64,000 nt of DNA from CAYPNF01 sp964411985 (GCA_964411985.1 CAYPNF010000010.1:62001-126000), one strand, 5' to 3'. Positions 35,521 through 44,112 are shown, counted from the first letter of the stretch. The notes: generated from the letters alone by a model not told the origin. Numbers and translations: made by a program.

Positions 35521-37003
35521 TCAGCGCACTTGGGCACGGTAAAACTGGGCGCTCTGGGATGGGGAGGGATTGACATAGTAATTCGTCCCGCCCACGAGGG
35601 TGAGCATGGGGCTGAGCACCTGCCATTGGGACAGATTCGTCGAAGACTCGATGTTCACCGCCAAGCCGGGAAGGCCGGTGATCCCAAAACCGAACTGGCC
35701 CGCGCTCAGGCTCGGCAGCTGTAACATCGGCGGCGGCACGGAGCTGGCGGGCATTCCTTTGCGGATCGTGCCGTTGGCATAGTCCGCCACATAGAGGTTG
35801 CCCGCGCTGTCAACCGCCACGGCACCACCCCCCCCAAAATTGAATCGCACGGCGCTTCCAGTCCCGTCCGCGCTGCCACCAAAGCCCGCCTTTCCGGCCA
35901 GAGTCGTCACCACCCAGTTTGTCCCACTCGGCGTGATTCTCCGGATCGTGTGGTTCGAGCTGTCCGCAACATAGAGCGTGTCAGCGCTGTCCACTACCAC
36001 CTGGACAGGATAAGAAAACCGCGCGGCGCTATTGGTCCCGTCCGAGCTGCCATTAACGCCCGCCTTTCCAGCCAGAGTCGTCACCACCCAGTTTGTCCCA
36101 CTCGGCGTGATTTTCCGGATCGTGTGGTTGGAATAGTCTGGCACATAGACGTTACCTGCGCTGTCCAGCCCCGGGTATTGAGGCAGATAAAACCGAGCGG
36201 CGCTATTGGTCCCGTCCGAGCTGCCATTAACGCCCGCCTTTCCAGCCAGAGNNNNNNNNNNNNNNNNNNNNNNNNNNNNNNNNNNNNNNNNNNNNNNNNN
36301 NNNNNNNNNNNNNNNNNNNNNNNNNNNNNNNNNNNNNNNNNNNNNNNNNNNGAGTCGTCACCACCCAGTTTGTCCCACTCGGCGTGATTTTCCGGATCGT
36401 GTGGTTCAAGCCGTCCGCAACATAGATGCTGCCATTGGTGTCCACCGCCAAACCAGAAGGCACATAAAAACGCGCGGCGCTATTGGTCCCGTCCGAGCTG
36501 CCATTAACGCCCGCCTTTCCAGCCAGAGTCGTCACCACCCAGTTTGTCCCACTCGGCGTGATTTTCCGGATCGTGTGGTTGCCGAAATCCGGCACATAGA
36601 CGTTGCCTGTGCTGTCCACCGCCGGACCACCAGCAAACCAAAGCAAACCCCCAATATCGAGCGAAAACTTGAATCGTGCGTCGCTGTTCGTCCCGTCTGC
36701 GCTGCCAGGAAAGCCCGCCATTCCGGCCTGGCTCGTCACTACCCAGCTCGTCCCGACCGGCTCCACGGCGCAGATGGTGCTGTGGCCAACCTCCGGGACA
36801 TAGAGGGTGCCATTCGCGTCCACCGCCACTCCGATAGGATAACTAAACCGCGCGGCGGTGCCCGCCGGTCCGGCCAGCGTGATGAACGTGTAGGGTGTGG
36901 CGTAGTTGGCTTGGCCGAGTGCAGTCAAAGGCAACATGACTAGCCACAGCAGGATGGCCGGTAAACTCAAGGCAAGACGTCGGAAAAGACCCTCGGGTTT
37001 CAT
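35521..37003 (-). CDS. Secreted NHL-repeat protein interrupted by an assembly gap
   Basis: ATG 37003 (MKPEGLFRRLALSLPAILLW) gives a clean signal peptide; ATG 37063 and 37096 are longer options. NHL beta-propeller repeats of 58 residues follow, each with N-H-T-I-R-K-I-T-P-S-G and T-N-W-V-V-T-T-L-A-G-K-A-G. At least four units are seen, with 100 N in the middle, so the true repeat number and frame across the gap are unknown. The C-terminus is the shared module (ESSTNLSQWQVLSPML to FYRAQVR). In the paired cargo unit the matching position holds the SUMF1 giant. NHL propellers usually bind protein or carbohydrate ligands. Confidence 0.8.
35901..36525 (-). repeat. 174-bp in-frame tandem repeats
   Basis: The landmark GAGTCGTCACCACCCAGTTT begins at 35,901, 36,075 and 36,352, and again at 36,526 (all multiples of 174 on each side of the gap), with a further truncated one at 36,249. 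Each unit encodes one 58-residue NHL blade. Near-identical units explain why the assembly broke here. Confidence 0.9.
36252..36351. other. Assembly gap (100 N)
   Basis: Exactly 100 unknown bases, a conventional placeholder length. The flanking landmarks would be 103 bp apart across it, which is not a multiple of 174 or of 3, so the real gap length differs from 100. Confidence 0.98.
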
Positions 37004-37126
37004 CGAGTATCCTGTGCCGAACCGGCGTCCGGCGGGGTGTTGAGAACGAGTATTGTTTTTCATAGTTTGATTGGAGATTTCCTGGTTTCCGGACAAGAGA
37101 ATGGTGATCGTGCCTTTGTTGGTCGT

Positions 37127-37222
37127 TTAGGCGTAATCCGCCGCTTGGCCTGCCACCCGAGGTGCTGCTGCCCAAAGGAAGAGGCTGAGGGCCGTGAGGA
37201 TTCTGAGATTCTTCGTGATCAT
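37127..37222 (-). pseudogene. Signal-peptide remnant of an LRR-type gene
   Basis: ATG 37222 reads MITKNLRILTALSLFLWAAA then PRVAGQAADYA and a stop. It resembles the start of the LRR genes (KTKHLRILTRLCLTLWATAQ then AADYTYETN). Only the leader remains before the NHL gene. It shows that another LRR gene once stood here. Confidence 0.65.
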
Positions 37223-37330
37223 AATTGGTGCTTTCACAAGAGGTATACGGTTTCCGTTTCGGATTGTTTCATGCCTGATGTGGCCAATGCCAATAGCCTT
37301 CTTTTAACTGATCTACGGTGAACGGATTCG
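37223..37330 (-). repeat. Shared intergenic spacer, copy 2
   Basis: Closely similar to 32,276-32,387. It runs from the LRR leader remnant into the 3' end of the second LRR gene and contains CTTTCACAAGAG and TGGCCAATGCCAATAG. Confidence 0.8.
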
Positions 37331-38314
37331 GTAGAACCGGGTTGGATACTCTGTCCATTGAGGATCGCTGAAGGAGGAGGAGCCGCTGGTGAGGATGTTG
37401 GTTGCCACAGGAGACCAAGTGGGGTTGGTCAGTGTCGTGGAGGCTTCGACGACGACGGAGAGGTTCGTTGCCCAAGAGATCACGAAACCGAACTGGTTGG
37501 TTTGGATGCCGAAGTTGGGAGCGGTGGTCAGGATCAGCGGGTTTGGCAGCCACCATTGCGCTGTCGGACGCCCGGAATACGTCGTGTCCCAGCCCGTGGT
37601 GCCCGGCAAGTAATAGACGACTGCATCGCTTGTGTTATCGAATACAATAAAACCGCTAAGAAGGCTGGGGGCGTTACCCTGAAAATAAACTCCCGTCAGG
37701 CTGGTGCAACCAACGAACGCAAAGTAATCGATCGTTGTAACGCCCTTGCCGATTATGACGTTCGTCAGGCTGGTGCAGCCTCCGAACGTAAACCTCCCGA
37801 TGCTAGTGACGCTATTAGGAATCGTAACACTGGTCAGGTTGGTGCAGAGAGCGAACGCACTGTCTCCGAAGTTAGTGACGCTGTCGGGGATGGTGTAGTC
37901 GCTTCCGACTCTGCCCGCTGGGTATTGGATGAGCGTGGTCTGGCCCTTGTCGAACAACACCCCGTCCACACTGCTGTAGAAGGAGTTGCTCGCATCCACA
38001 GTGATTGCCGTCAGGCTGGCGCAGCCGGAGAACGCACGGATCCCGATGCTGTTGACACTGTCGGGGATCCTGACGCTAGTCAGGCTGCTACCCTGGAAGG
38101 CACCAGGCTCACCTCCCCAGATACTGGTGACCGACAGGCCATTGATCGTGTCCGGGATGATCACGGCACCGCCGGGTCCGGTGTATCCCGTGATGGTGAT
38201 CGTGCCATTGTTGGTCTCGTAGGTGTAGTCCGCTGCTTGGGCTGTCGCCCAAAGGGTCAGGCAGAGGCGAGTCAGGATCCTGAGGTGTTTCGTCTTCACA
38301 ATTGGTGCTTTCAA
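37313..38314 (-). CDS. Secreted BspA-type leucine-rich-repeat protein (intact copy)
   Basis: A 333-residue protein with a signal peptide (MKAPIVKTKHLRILTRLCLT ending AQAADY), then LRR_5 repeats of 23 residues (SLTSVRIPDSVNSIG, NLTSVTIPNSVTSIG, SLTNVIIGKGVTTID), and a C-terminal module ending PTRFYRIRSP identical to that of the pseudogene copy at 32,370. It has far fewer repeats than that copy. BspA-type repeats are used in surface adhesion and host or matrix binding in other bacteria; here that is inference. It stands at the head of the second cargo unit, 47 bp from its noncoding repeat. Confidence 0.88.
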   Translation of the reverse strand: MKAPIVKTKHLRILTRLCLTLWATAQAADYTYETNNGTITITGYTGPGGAVIIPDTINGLSVTSIWGGEPGAFQGSSLTSVRIPDSVNSIGIRAFSGCASLTAITVDASNSFYSSVDGVLFDKGQTTLIQYPAGRVGSDYTIPDSVTNFGDSAFALCTNLTSVTIPNSVTSIGRFTFGGCTSLTNVIIGKGVTTIDYFAFVGCTSLTGVYFQGNAPSLLSGFIVFDNTSDAVVYYLPGTTGWDTTYSGRPTAQWWLPNPLILTTAPNFGIQTNQFGFVISWATNLSVVVEASTTLTNPTWSPVATNILTSGSSSFSDPQWTEYPTRFYRIRSP

Positions 38315-38360
38315 AAGAGGTATACGGGTTCCCTCTCGGGTTGTTACAGGAAAGTGCTCA

Positions 38361-39001
38361 AGACGCAGTTTCTCCTCCTTCAGGCGATGTTGCCTGAACG
38401 CCAGTCTCCTGACCGGTCCAGCCCCGTAATAAGCCTCTGTACGTCACTCCCGGCCTTTCGGATCACTGGCAAACCAGAAGACGGGCCTCGGAAAAGAGTC
38501 AGCTTCGCTCTGGTGGTAGTGATTAGAGATAATTCTACCCCTCACAGAGTCGTTTTACAAGGCGTGATCCGGGGGGACACGAAGGGTTCGCACTCAACGG
38601 ATCTTGCCATGACCTGAACAATATCCGGCAGAGAACCCGCATCAGCTGGACGGAGATCTCATCTTTCCAGAATGAGGCTCTCCTAGGGGTGTCAAAGCGG
38701 CCGCGATGTTATCCGGACATCAGGTCTGATTTTTGAAGTGGTCGTTTTCAGGGGTGCAGTTTCCAGAGGGATGGGGCCCCACCTGGCGCCCCGGGGTTAT
38801 TTTTTGACGAGGTCGAGCAAACGGAAGTCGTGAGAGTATTGTCTTCTCAGGGCCTCGCCGGGATTCATTGCTCCTGATCACCACGGATTCTGCGCATGGT
38901 GGGGGTGAGCAAAAAGCGGGTGTGTCGAGTGATCAGGCACGGCGCTGTTCGTCCCTCGCTCCACCAGCCTGCTGCGGACAGCATCCGTCTGACCGCTCCA
39001 G
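38361..39001 (-). repeat. 640-bp noncoding repeat, copy 2
   Basis: The partner of 34,713-35,350. The first hairpin is kept as TTCAGGCGA-TG-TTGCCTGAA (38,379-38,398), where a C-to-T change turns one G-C pair into G-T. The second hairpin carries one mismatch. At its far end it includes a diverged copy of the SUMF1 3' flank (about 38,938-39,002), showing that a SUMF1 gene once preceded it. The 38,315-39,087 interval holds no gene. Confidence 0.85.
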
Positions 39002-39087
39002 CTCGGGAGAGTGCTTAGTGGCTGCAGCCTTGCCGGCTGGACAGGCGGGTGGGCCCCTGCCAAGCTGACGAAGACCCGACGGGATTT

Positions 39088-40593
39088 ATGCGAAAGGTAA
39101 TACATATTTGCGGCGCGGTCGTCTTGGCGGCAGGGCTGGCGGCGGCGGATTTTCCGTTGAAATACAGAGCCTTTACGGCGGACCAGATCGCCGCCTTCCC
39201 GCGCAGCTACGGTTCGTTGTTGGTGGTTTCGACAGTAAAACCCAAGGAACTGAAAGGAGAGCCGCCAGCAACCTCCCGCTGCCCCCTGTATGGGCAGTGG
39301 TGGCAAGGGGGGACAAATCGTCCGCCGGTGCTGTTCCGCCTGGATGAGTCCAAGGGCAACGGCAAGGGGTATGCTCGGCTTATCATGGACTTGAACCGGG
39401 ACGGTGATCTGGCAAACGACGCGGTGGTGCTGCCGGCAAAATTATCACGCGCTCCCCTGGCCTTGCCGGAGGACCGTGAGGAGATGTTCTTTGGCCCGGT
39501 TATCCTGCCGGCGAATGGAGGCGTCAACCTCGGTCCGCACGTCTTTTTCGTTCAGACCCATCTCTCCAACCGCCAGCTCCTGACGACTGGCGGAGCACGC
39601 GACGTTTACTACGGCCAACTCCGCGTGAAGACGGGGTGGTATCTGGAGACGGTGGTCAATTTGCCGGGCGTGCGGCGCAGAGTGGCGGTGATGGACGACG
39701 ACGGCGATGGACAACTGGGCGAGTCGTGGCGCTTCGAACCCCCCGCCCGGAGCGTTCCGGCGGATTGGGGATTGGTCACGGGGGACAGTCTTCTCCAAGG
39801 CGCCGGCGGCGGTGAGAGCTTCGAGAATCGCCTCTTCACGACAGACTGCAGCCCGTACCCCTTCACCACCGACTGCAGTCCCTTTGGCCCGATCACCTAT
39901 GTCGGAGCGCAGCCATGGAAGATCGCCTTGTCGGCCGATTCTCAGGTCTTGCACCTTGAGCCTTGGGCGGGGCCTTTGGCAGAATTGCTGGTCACGCCCA
40001 ACGGCAAACGGGTTCGCAGTCTCTCCCTGGCGTGGGAAAACCCGGCCGGCCAATGGCAGCTCATCAAGCCCACCGTCGTGAAGGGCAGAGCCCTGGTACC
40101 GCCAGGCAACTACCGGGTCTATGGATGCCTGGCGGAAGGAAAGGCGGGGCTGTTCCACCGGATGCGGGCCAGCGCGTTCGACCGCAGCCTCAAAAACTCG
40201 TTTTCGGTCGAAGGGGGCAAGACGGCGTCGGTTTCCTGTGGTGCGCCGATGGAGATCAAGGTCACCGCCAATATTCAATCGCCCGATCCAAAAAACAGCG
40301 GCGCCAGGATGCTGCGAATCAGCGCGAAAGCGGTCGGCGCTGGCGGGGAGACTTATTCAGCCTACGGCATCGGCAAGAGCTTCGACCGAGATCCGCGGCG
40401 ACGCCAGTTTGTGGTTACCGACCACGCTGGCCAGAAGGTGGGATCGGGCAACCTGGAGTTTGGGTGAGGGGGCACATGCGGGTGCTCATGGCGAGTACCG
40501 GATAACCTGGCCTGGCAGAAAGTCCGCATCACGGTGGAGTTCTATTATGGTTCGTTGAAGGCTGTTGCTGGATCGGTGGAGGTGCAGTTGTGA
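39088..40593 (+). pseudogene. Secreted protein with EF-hand-like loops, interrupted by an in-frame TGA
   Basis: ATG 39088 (MRKVIHICGAVVLAAGLAAA) gives a signal peptide. Two calcium-loop-like stretches are seen (DLNRDGDLAND and DDDGDGQLGES). A short tandem duplication, FTTDCSPYP then FTTDCSPFG, is also visible. The frame ends at TGA 40,465-40,467, but the same frame continues for 41 codons with protein-like text (GGTCGCSWRVPDNLAWQKVR, ITVEFYYGSLKAVAGSVEVQ) to a TGA at 40,591. So the gene was about 501 codons and a nonsense change shortened it by 42, or the stop is read through. No family is recognised. It is the only plus-strand cargo gene. Confidence 0.7.
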
Positions 40594-40740
40594 GTGAAGG
40601 TTGGCTTGGGAGCACGGGGTGGGACGGGTTAGGCCGGTTAGACGCTGGGAGACGGTATTAGGCCGGGCGGTCTTCGTTCCTGCGGGCCGTCGGGGTAAGA
40701 AGTAGACCTGCAGTCCCGATTCGATGTGGGTCTGAATCCT

Positions 40741-40766
40741 AACCCGCTCGTTCACTAGGGCGGGTT
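40741..40766 (+). terminator. Probable terminator
   Basis: A 7-bp stem, AACCCGC/GCGGGTT, with a 12-base loop, followed by TCTTGTT. It lies 148 bp after the extended end of the EF-hand-like gene. The 40,594-40,740 stretch shows nothing else. Confidence 0.5.
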
Positions 40767-40868
40767 TCTTGTTGGCCACGAGGCTTAGTTTGGGCCCGTT
40801 CGGCTGGTGGTTTCCCTCCGGAGTCTCCTCGACTCTGACACCCTATCCCTGGCGGCCGGCGCCGAGCG

Positions 40869-41132
40869 TCACTTCCCTCTGGCGGCGCGTCGAGCCTTGG
40901 CGATGGCTGGTGTGACGAAGACCACGTTCAGGAACTGTTCAGCCAAAGCGAGGCAGTCCGGTGGCATCCTCCTGCTGAACCCCAACCTCTTAACAGCCTC
41001 GGCCAAGAGCATAGCCTCCTTGCTCCACACGTCGAAGCGGCAAGCGATTTCACGGTTAAGCAAAGCGCCGAGCTGGGAGTCCGAGAGTCGCTTAACGCGC
41101 TTGAGTCGTTTCTCGAGTTCAATGGGGTCCAT
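40869..41132 (-). CDS. Small protein of unknown function near the right end of the element
   Basis: An 87-residue, helix-rich, charged protein (MDPIELEKRLKRVKRLSDSQ, LGALLNREIACRFDVWSKEA). The composition looks protein-like and there is no competing recognisable frame, but there is no clear ribosome site before ATG 41,132. It is the last gene before the right attachment site. I do not recognise it. The 41,133-41,450 stretch holds no gene I can support. Confidence 0.45.
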   Translation of the reverse strand: MDPIELEKRLKRVKRLSDSQLGALLNREIACRFDVWSKEAMLLAEAVKRLGFSRRMPPDCLALAEQFLNVVFVTPAIAKARRAARGK

Positions 41133-41451
41133 TTACTGAGTAAATACGAGCGCCGAGCGGAAACCTTACAGAAAATCGTCAGGGATTTTTTTGGGGGTGC
41201 ATAGAGAGGGCAGGATGCTGGCGGGGTGGGGGTGTACACCGTGGGGACGGTCAGGCCCGAGGAAACAAAGGATTCCTTGGTCGAGCGAATGCGCGTCGCG
41301 GTGGCGCTGTCAGGTCCTGTGATCGTCTTCACTCGACCCTCGCGCCGCCCCGACGGCTCCAGGCTGTCCTGCCGCTAAAGACCTGGGGGAGCCCGGGGAG
41401 TGGCTTCTTCTTTCCCAAGGGTAGGCCTGTCGTTTCGCTGGCGGACTCAGA

Positions 41452-41555
41452 TTTGCCAGATTTGCCAAACCTAATCAGAGAAGGAGGACAAGGGATCGAA
41501 TCACCCCTGCCAGATTTGCCAAACTATTTGCCAAAAAAGCTGCATTTCTGGCAAA
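41452..41555. promoter_or_regulatory. Right-end TTTGCCA repeats (possible integrase arm sites)
   Basis: TTTGCCA occurs at 41,452, 41,461, 41,515 and 41,527 on the plus strand and inverted (TGGCAAA) at 41,549-41,555. The same heptamer occurs twice beside the integrase at the left end. No gene overlaps this stretch. The placement just inside attR fits arm-type integrase binding. Confidence 0.6.
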
Positions 41556-41614
41556 TATGACGCATCTCAGCGCATTTCCTCACACTAAGGACTTTTTGGG
41601 TGAAACTTCACTAA

Positions 41615-41699
41615 ACCCTTGATTCTATTGGTTAATCCTCGGTTCTGAAAGTGGCTGTCCGACCTGGATTTGAACCAAGACTAAAGGCTCCAAAGACCT
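41615..41699. repeat. Right attachment repeat (attR), 85 bp
   Basis: Identical to 20,958-21,042. Its right part is the 3' half of the intact tRNA-Gln gene and its left part is 37 bp of downstream DNA. Confidence 0.92.
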
Positions 41700-41725
41700 C
41701 TGTGCTACCATTACACCATCGGACA
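41652..41725 (-). tRNA. tRNA-Gln(TTG)
   Basis: A full cloverleaf on the minus strand. The acceptor TGTCCGA/TCGGACA pairs perfectly. The D arm is GTG-TAATGGTAG-CAC. The anticodon arm is GAGGT-CTTTGGA-GCCTT with anticodon TTG. The T arm is CTTGG-TTCAAAT-CCAGG, followed by discriminator G and an encoded CCA. The length is 74 with CCA. The element uses its 3' half as the insertion target, and the gene stays whole. Confidence 0.95.
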
Positions 41726-41794
41726 AGGCGAACAGAAATTACTTGGCGAGGTAGGAACTGAAAAGAGAAATCTGACACTTGCAAAACAATATAA

Positions 41795-41804
41795 CATACG
41801 TATG
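41795..41804 (+). promoter_or_regulatory. CATACGTATG palindrome in the M14 gene promoter region
   Basis: A perfect 10-bp palindrome in a very AT-rich stretch (41,780-41,821) immediately before ATG 41,822. No Shine-Dalgarno sequence is visible, so the transcript may be leaderless or the true start may be later. It may be an operator. Confidence 0.35.
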
Positions 41805-41821
41805 ATAGTCATATAATATTT

Positions 41822-42673
41822 ATGCGACATTTGACTATTTCGGCGAGCGAGGCGGGAGTGGAGGACCTGTCATCGTCGGTTCCAGGGCCAAGGGTGGGCC
41901 AGCGACGGCTTGATAAAACGATCGCGAAGTGGGACCACATGGCTGCCCATTCATCGGCACTCATTCGCCAGCCTGGCCTCCAGTTCTCTTGCGCCGAGGA
42001 GGTCTATTCTGTTCCGGCGTACACCTACCTGGGGCCTCAGGGAGGAGGGGATACCATCGTGCTTGCGCTGTTCGCCGGCATCCATGGCGATGAACCAGAG
42101 GGGACCCACGCGTTGTTGCGGTTGGTGAGCTGGTTGGAGCAACGGCCTTCGCTGGCCCAAGGCTACTGCCTCTTTCTCTACCCCATCTGCAATCCGGTCG
42201 GTTTTGAGCGCCGGACACGTTCCTCCGGCAGCGGCAGGGACTTGAACCGTGAATTCTGGATTGGCTCTCGCGAGCCTGAGGTTGTGTACATAGAGAACCA
42301 ATTAAGAATGAACAGGTTGAACGGGATTATTTCGTTGCACACAGATGACACCAGTGATGGCGTCTACGGTTATGCGCGAGGAGCGACGCTGTCCCGACAC
42401 CTCATCGAGCCAGCGCTTCGGGCTGCCGAAACCTGCCTGCCCCGCAACCGAAGAGAGGTGATCGACGGTTTTCGGGCAAGCGATGGTGTCATCCGATCCA
42501 GTTACCCTGGCATCCTGCGCGCGCCCGCAGGTGTCCGTCCGAGTCCCTTTGAGCTGATCCTAGAGTCTCCCAGCAAAGCGCCAGAGTACCTCAAGGAAAC
42601 GGCACTGGCACTGGCGGTTGCCAGCGTGCTGGAGCGTTATCGCGAGTTCATTTCCTACGCCTCGGCGATCTGA
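41822..42673 (+). CDS. M14-family zinc carboxypeptidase / succinylglutamate desuccinylase-like
   Basis: A 283-residue protein. Zinc-site motifs are GIHGDEPEG (His88, Glu91) and the later His in SLHTDD. The substrate-binding DLNREFW follows the NPVGFERR segment, as in M14 peptidases and aspartoacylase/AstE relatives. The catalytic glutamate is probably in LILESPS. It would cleave a C-terminal amino acid or an acyl-amino acid amide; the substrate is unclear. No signal peptide is visible with this start. It lies just outside the element, beside tRNA-Gln, and faces away from it. Confidence 0.8.
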   Translation: MRHLTISASEAGVEDLSSSVPGPRVGQRRLDKTIAKWDHMAAHSSALIRQPGLQFSCAEEVYSVPAYTYLGPQGGGDTIVLALFAGIHGDEPEGTHALLRLVSWLEQRPSLAQGYCLFLYPICNPVGFERRTRSSGSGRDLNREFWIGSREPEVVYIENQLRMNRLNGIISLHTDDTSDGVYGYARGATLSRHLIEPALRAAETCLPRNRREVIDGFRASDGVIRSSYPGILRAPAGVRPSPFELILESPSKAPEYLKETALALAVASVLERYREFISYASAI

Positions 42674-42785
42674 CGCTATAAAGTTGACGCAGGGGTGCGT
42701 TTTTTTCAGTATGAGGGTGGTTGGCTTGGCGATTTCGATCGTATAAGCCGCCGTTTTTATCTGTGAACGTAACTGGAGACTGACT

Positions 42786-44009
42786 ATGAACCTTGACACC
42801 CTGTACAGTGAACTAACCCTCAAGACCAAAGCCAAAGTGGTCATGCTGGTAATGGACGGCATTGGAGATCTGGCCGTCAAAGAACGCGGGTACTTGACGC
42901 CGCTCGAGGCGGCTTCGACGCCGAACATGGATGCCCTCTGCAAAGACGCCGCCCAAGGAAGGATGATCCCGGTGGCGCCGGGCATTACTCCTGGAAGTGG
43001 CCCGGGGCACTTGGCCCTTTTTGGCTATGATCCACTAGAATTCCAGGTGGGGCGGGGCGTGATCGAAGCCCTCGGCTTGGGGTTAGAACTTAAGGCTGGT
43101 GATGTGGCGGCCCGGGCAAATTTCTGCACTTTGGACACCAAGGGCATCGTCACCGATCGTCGCGCCGGACGCATTGACACCTCGGTTTGCGAAGAGCTCT
43201 GTGCTTTGCTCGCCTCCAAGATCAAGAAGATCGGTGATACGGAGGTCATTATCAAGGCGGGCAAGGGGCATCGGTTTGTGGTGGTCTTCCGCGGCAAGGG
43301 TCTGGAAGGCCCGCTAACCGACTCCGACCCACATCGTGAAGGCTTGCCGATTCCTCCTTCCGAAGCCGTAGATGCCAAGTCTGCGAAGGCGAAGAAAGCC
43401 GCGAAGCTCGTTTCTGACTTCTATAAGGCCGCTCTGCCGTTGTTGGCTAAGAAACGACCGGCAAACGGTTTTCTCATGCGCGGCATTGCGCACCAGCCTG
43501 AGATTCCCCTGTTCGAGCAGCGCTACCAGCTCAAGCCCGCTTGCATCGCGGTGTACCCCATGTACAAGGGGCTCGCCCAGTTGGTCGGTATGGATAAACT
43601 GGAAGGTTCCCAAACTATCGCCGAACAGTTTGAGCGCTACCTGGCTGAGTACGACAAGTACGACTTCTTTTTCATCCATTACAAGTACACTGACATGTAC
43701 GGCGAAGATGGAAATTTTGATGCCAAGAAGAAGGCCGTGGAGGACTTTGATGCCGCGCTGCCCATTCTCTTAAAGAAGAAGCCGGATGTGTTAGTGATTA
43801 CCGGCGACCACAGCACTCCGTGCCCAGTGAAGGGCCACTCCTGGCATCCACAGCCGGTACTCTTGACTTCCGAGATCAGTGGCTCCGACAAACTCGAGCG
43901 GTTCACCGAAACGGGTGCAAACACGGGTTCACTCGGTGTTTTCGAGGCGAAGTACCTGATCCGCTACATGCAGGCCAACGCCAAGATGTTCGACAAGTTC
44001 GGAGCCTAG
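42786..44009 (+). CDS. apgM: 2,3-bisphosphoglycerate-independent phosphoglycerate mutase, archaeal type
   Basis: A 407-residue alkaline-phosphatase-superfamily enzyme that converts 3- and 2-phosphoglycerate in glycolysis and gluconeogenesis. Seen are VMLVMDGIGDLAV (metal Asp), LEAASTPNMDALC, TPGSGPGHLALFGYDP, ARANFCTLD, RAGRIDTSVCEEL and, near the end, VLVITGDHSTPCPVKGHSWH (metal ligands). The shorter length and the GSGPGHLALFGYDP pattern mark the ApgM class rather than the longer bacterial GpmI. ApgM also occurs in various bacteria. A GGAG sits before ATG 42,786. Confidence 0.92.
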   Translation: MNLDTLYSELTLKTKAKVVMLVMDGIGDLAVKERGYLTPLEAASTPNMDALCKDAAQGRMIPVAPGITPGSGPGHLALFGYDPLEFQVGRGVIEALGLGLELKAGDVAARANFCTLDTKGIVTDRRAGRIDTSVCEELCALLASKIKKIGDTEVIIKAGKGHRFVVVFRGKGLEGPLTDSDPHREGLPIPPSEAVDAKSAKAKKAAKLVSDFYKAALPLLAKKRPANGFLMRGIAHQPEIPLFEQRYQLKPACIAVYPMYKGLAQLVGMDKLEGSQTIAEQFERYLAEYDKYDFFFIHYKYTDMYGEDGNFDAKKKAVEDFDAALPILLKKKPDVLVITGDHSTPCPVKGHSWHPQPVLLTSEISGSDKLERFTETGANTGSLGVFEAKYLIRYMQANAKMFDKFGA

Positions 44010-44052
44010 GGCCTGCGGTTTCCCTAGGTTGCCTTGACGATCCCTTACCCCG

Positions 44053-44080
44053 CACCCTCTCCCCCACCCGGGAGAGGGTG
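44053..44080. terminator. Strong GC-rich hairpin between apgM and the nucleotidyltransferase gene
   Basis: A perfect 11-bp stem, CACCCTCTCCC/GGGAGAGGGTG, with a 6-base loop. There is no T-run, so it is either a weak terminator or a dispersed REP-like hairpin; CCCTCTCCC...GGGAGAGGG repeats are common in many GC-rich genomes. Confidence 0.5.
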
Positions 44081-44112
44081 CCTTGAACTCCTACCATCCA
44101 TCCTCGCCCCTG

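Larger units (their letters stand above)
20958..41699. mobile_element. 20.7-kb integrated element at tRNA-Gln
   Basis: Bounded by 85-bp perfect direct repeats made from tRNA-Gln(TTG). The intact tRNA is rebuilt at the right end, which is the normal result of site-specific tyrosine-integrase insertion into a tRNA 3' half. Contents in order are integrase, a small membrane protein, two HTH proteins, primase, SF3 helicase, an unknown gene, a serine recombinase, then about 10 kb of duplicated secreted-protein cargo and two more genes. I see no capsid, terminase, tail, relaxase or type IV secretion gene. The element is therefore a satellite-like or integrative replicating island that would need outside help to move between cells. 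Confidence 0.88.

Noticed and set aside
28859..35525. A diversity-generating retroelement, with the SUMF1 end as variable repeat and 35,352-35,525 as template repeat
   Set aside because: The layout is tempting (C-type-lectin-like fold, near-identical copy). However, differences are mostly silent third-position changes rather than adenine-specific ones, and no reverse transcriptase is visible.
35901..36525. Regular 174-bp repeats as a CRISPR array
   Set aside because: Units are in frame, encode NHL blades, lack distinct spacers, and no cas gene is near.
36206..36943. A plus-strand protein spanning the N gap
   Set aside because: It is the antisense of the NHL repeats, and its length depends on unknown bases.
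44053..44080. A riboswitch before the nucleotidyltransferase gene
   Set aside because: Only a simple GC-rich hairpin is present; there is no multi-stem aptamer.
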